The position numbers and the translations under genes were made by a program. Shown in pieces: positions 63,568-64,000 of a stretch of DNA of 64,000 bases. Under the pieces are notes generated by a model. That model was not told where the DNA came from. It worked only from the letters and a program-made list of their open reading frames with translations, and searched no databases. Origin of the DNA: Syntrophomonadaceae bacterium (lineage in GTDB: Bacteria > Bacillota > PH28-bin88); assembly GCA_018333865.1 (NCBI GenBank), contig JAGXSE010000049.1, forward strand, positions 62,001-126,000, in the 5' to 3' direction. Numbering within the stretch: position 1 is the stretch's first letter; every line of letters begins with the position of its first letter.

Positions 63568-64000
63568 CTACTTTTTTGAAATAATGCCCTCTGATAGGAG
63601 TAAAAACACCTGTTCAGACAAGGACTTTAGCTCTACCTGGCGTTTTGACATGACCCATGAGGTAACAACCTCATCCATTGTTCCAAAAATCATCTTTCGC
63701 ATTAATTTCACATCTAAATTGGGTTTTAGCTCGCCCCTGAATTGGCCTTCGCTGATGATGGATTCTATTAATCGAAAATATTGTTTTAACGACTGGTGAA
63801 TACCCTCGGCAATTTTAACATCGGCCTGCCGCAATTCAATTTGTGTAACGCGGGCCATTGCCGGGTTTTCCCCAAGCAAAGTAAAGTGGCTTTGTATTAT
63901 GCGAAATAGTTTTTCTGGAGCTGAATCTACGCTGGAGATCTCGTTCTCAATCCTGGCAATAAATTCTCCCATTTTTTCTTGGAATAATGAAATTAAAATA
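63568..64000 (-). CDS. TetR/AcrR-family regulator (N-terminus outside window)
   Basis: The window holds the C-terminal ligand-binding half and the frame stays open to the right edge, where the last codons read ILISLFQEKMGEFIARIENEI, the end of the DNA-binding helices of a TetR protein. The ligand domain (FTLLGENPAMARVTQIELRQ, LKQYFRLIESIISEGQFRGELKPN, MIFGTMDEVVTSWVMS) resembles the FadR/YsiA subgroup that senses acyl-CoA. An internal ATG at 63972 is not the real start. Ligand and targets cannot be told here. Confidence 0.85.
   Translation of the reverse strand, partial: ILISLFQEKMGEFIARIENEISSVDSAPEKLFRIIQSHFTLLGENPAMARVTQIELRQADVKIAEGIHQSLKQYFRLIESIISEGQFRGELKPNLDVKLMRKMIFGTMDEVVTSWVMSKRQVELKSLSEQVFLLLSEGIISKK

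Overview
The window reads as one piece of chromosome from an anaerobic, endospore-forming member of the Clostridia. It carries the whole spoIIIA operon, an uninterrupted sigK, an Rnf complex, NfnAB and a large type IV pilus cluster. Nearly everything is on the minus strand; the clear exception is one LysR-type regulator. I see no IS element, prophage, CRISPR array, tRNA or rRNA. Genus-level assignment is not possible from gene content alone.

Layout in the minus-strand direction of transcription, from right to left. (1) 64.0-52.0 kb: a TetR regulator cut by the right edge, a small zinc ribbon, a 69-aa protein, an AI-2E-family permease, then alaS-ireB-ruvX-DUF1292-FmdB-CcmH-like-mltG-U32 peptidase-class B PBP. 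This order resembles the alaS-yrzL-yrrK-yrzB-yrrL-yrrN/O-yrrR neighbourhood of Bacillus. Two small unrecognised genes and a solitary aroD follow. (2) 50.9-42.7 kb: rnfCDGEAB, then apbE and a Tat-exported four-cluster ferredoxin, closed by a terminator. RnfG is about three times normal length and carries three FMN-binding domains. (3) 42.6-40.2 kb: two half-YedE permeases and a TusA-like protein, converging with the LysR gene. (4) 40.0-35.0 kb: sigK, yqeG, aroE, aroC, aroK, aroB. (5) 34.9-23.0 kb: pilB, pilT, a c-di-GMP-I riboswitch, pilC, the major pilin, the prepilin peptidase, four minor pilin-like genes, pilM-N-O and a secreted protein. Several transcription units here start at sequences matching sigma-H promoters. 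(6) 22.9-17.9 kb: tldD, tldE, pepP, efp and a zinc-ribbon protein. (7) 17.8-12.4 kb: spoIIIAA-AH behind a sigma-E-like promoter. (8) 12.4 kb to the left edge: asp23-amaP-DUF2273-nusB, an M22-family gene, nfnAB, folD, xseA, xseB, ispA, a roughly 600-nt structured RNA that I identify as OLE RNA, its membrane partner oapA, dxs and tlyA. This last order matches the genomic setting known for OLE RNA.

The most notable points are the OLE RNA/OapA locus, the triple-FMN RnfG in an operon with ApbE and a Tat-dependent ferredoxin (a possible electron route outside the membrane), and the type IV pilus cluster with both a c-di-GMP riboswitch and repeated sigma-H-like promoters. Most starts were chosen by ribosome binding site position. 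All family assignments are by eye from motifs and context.
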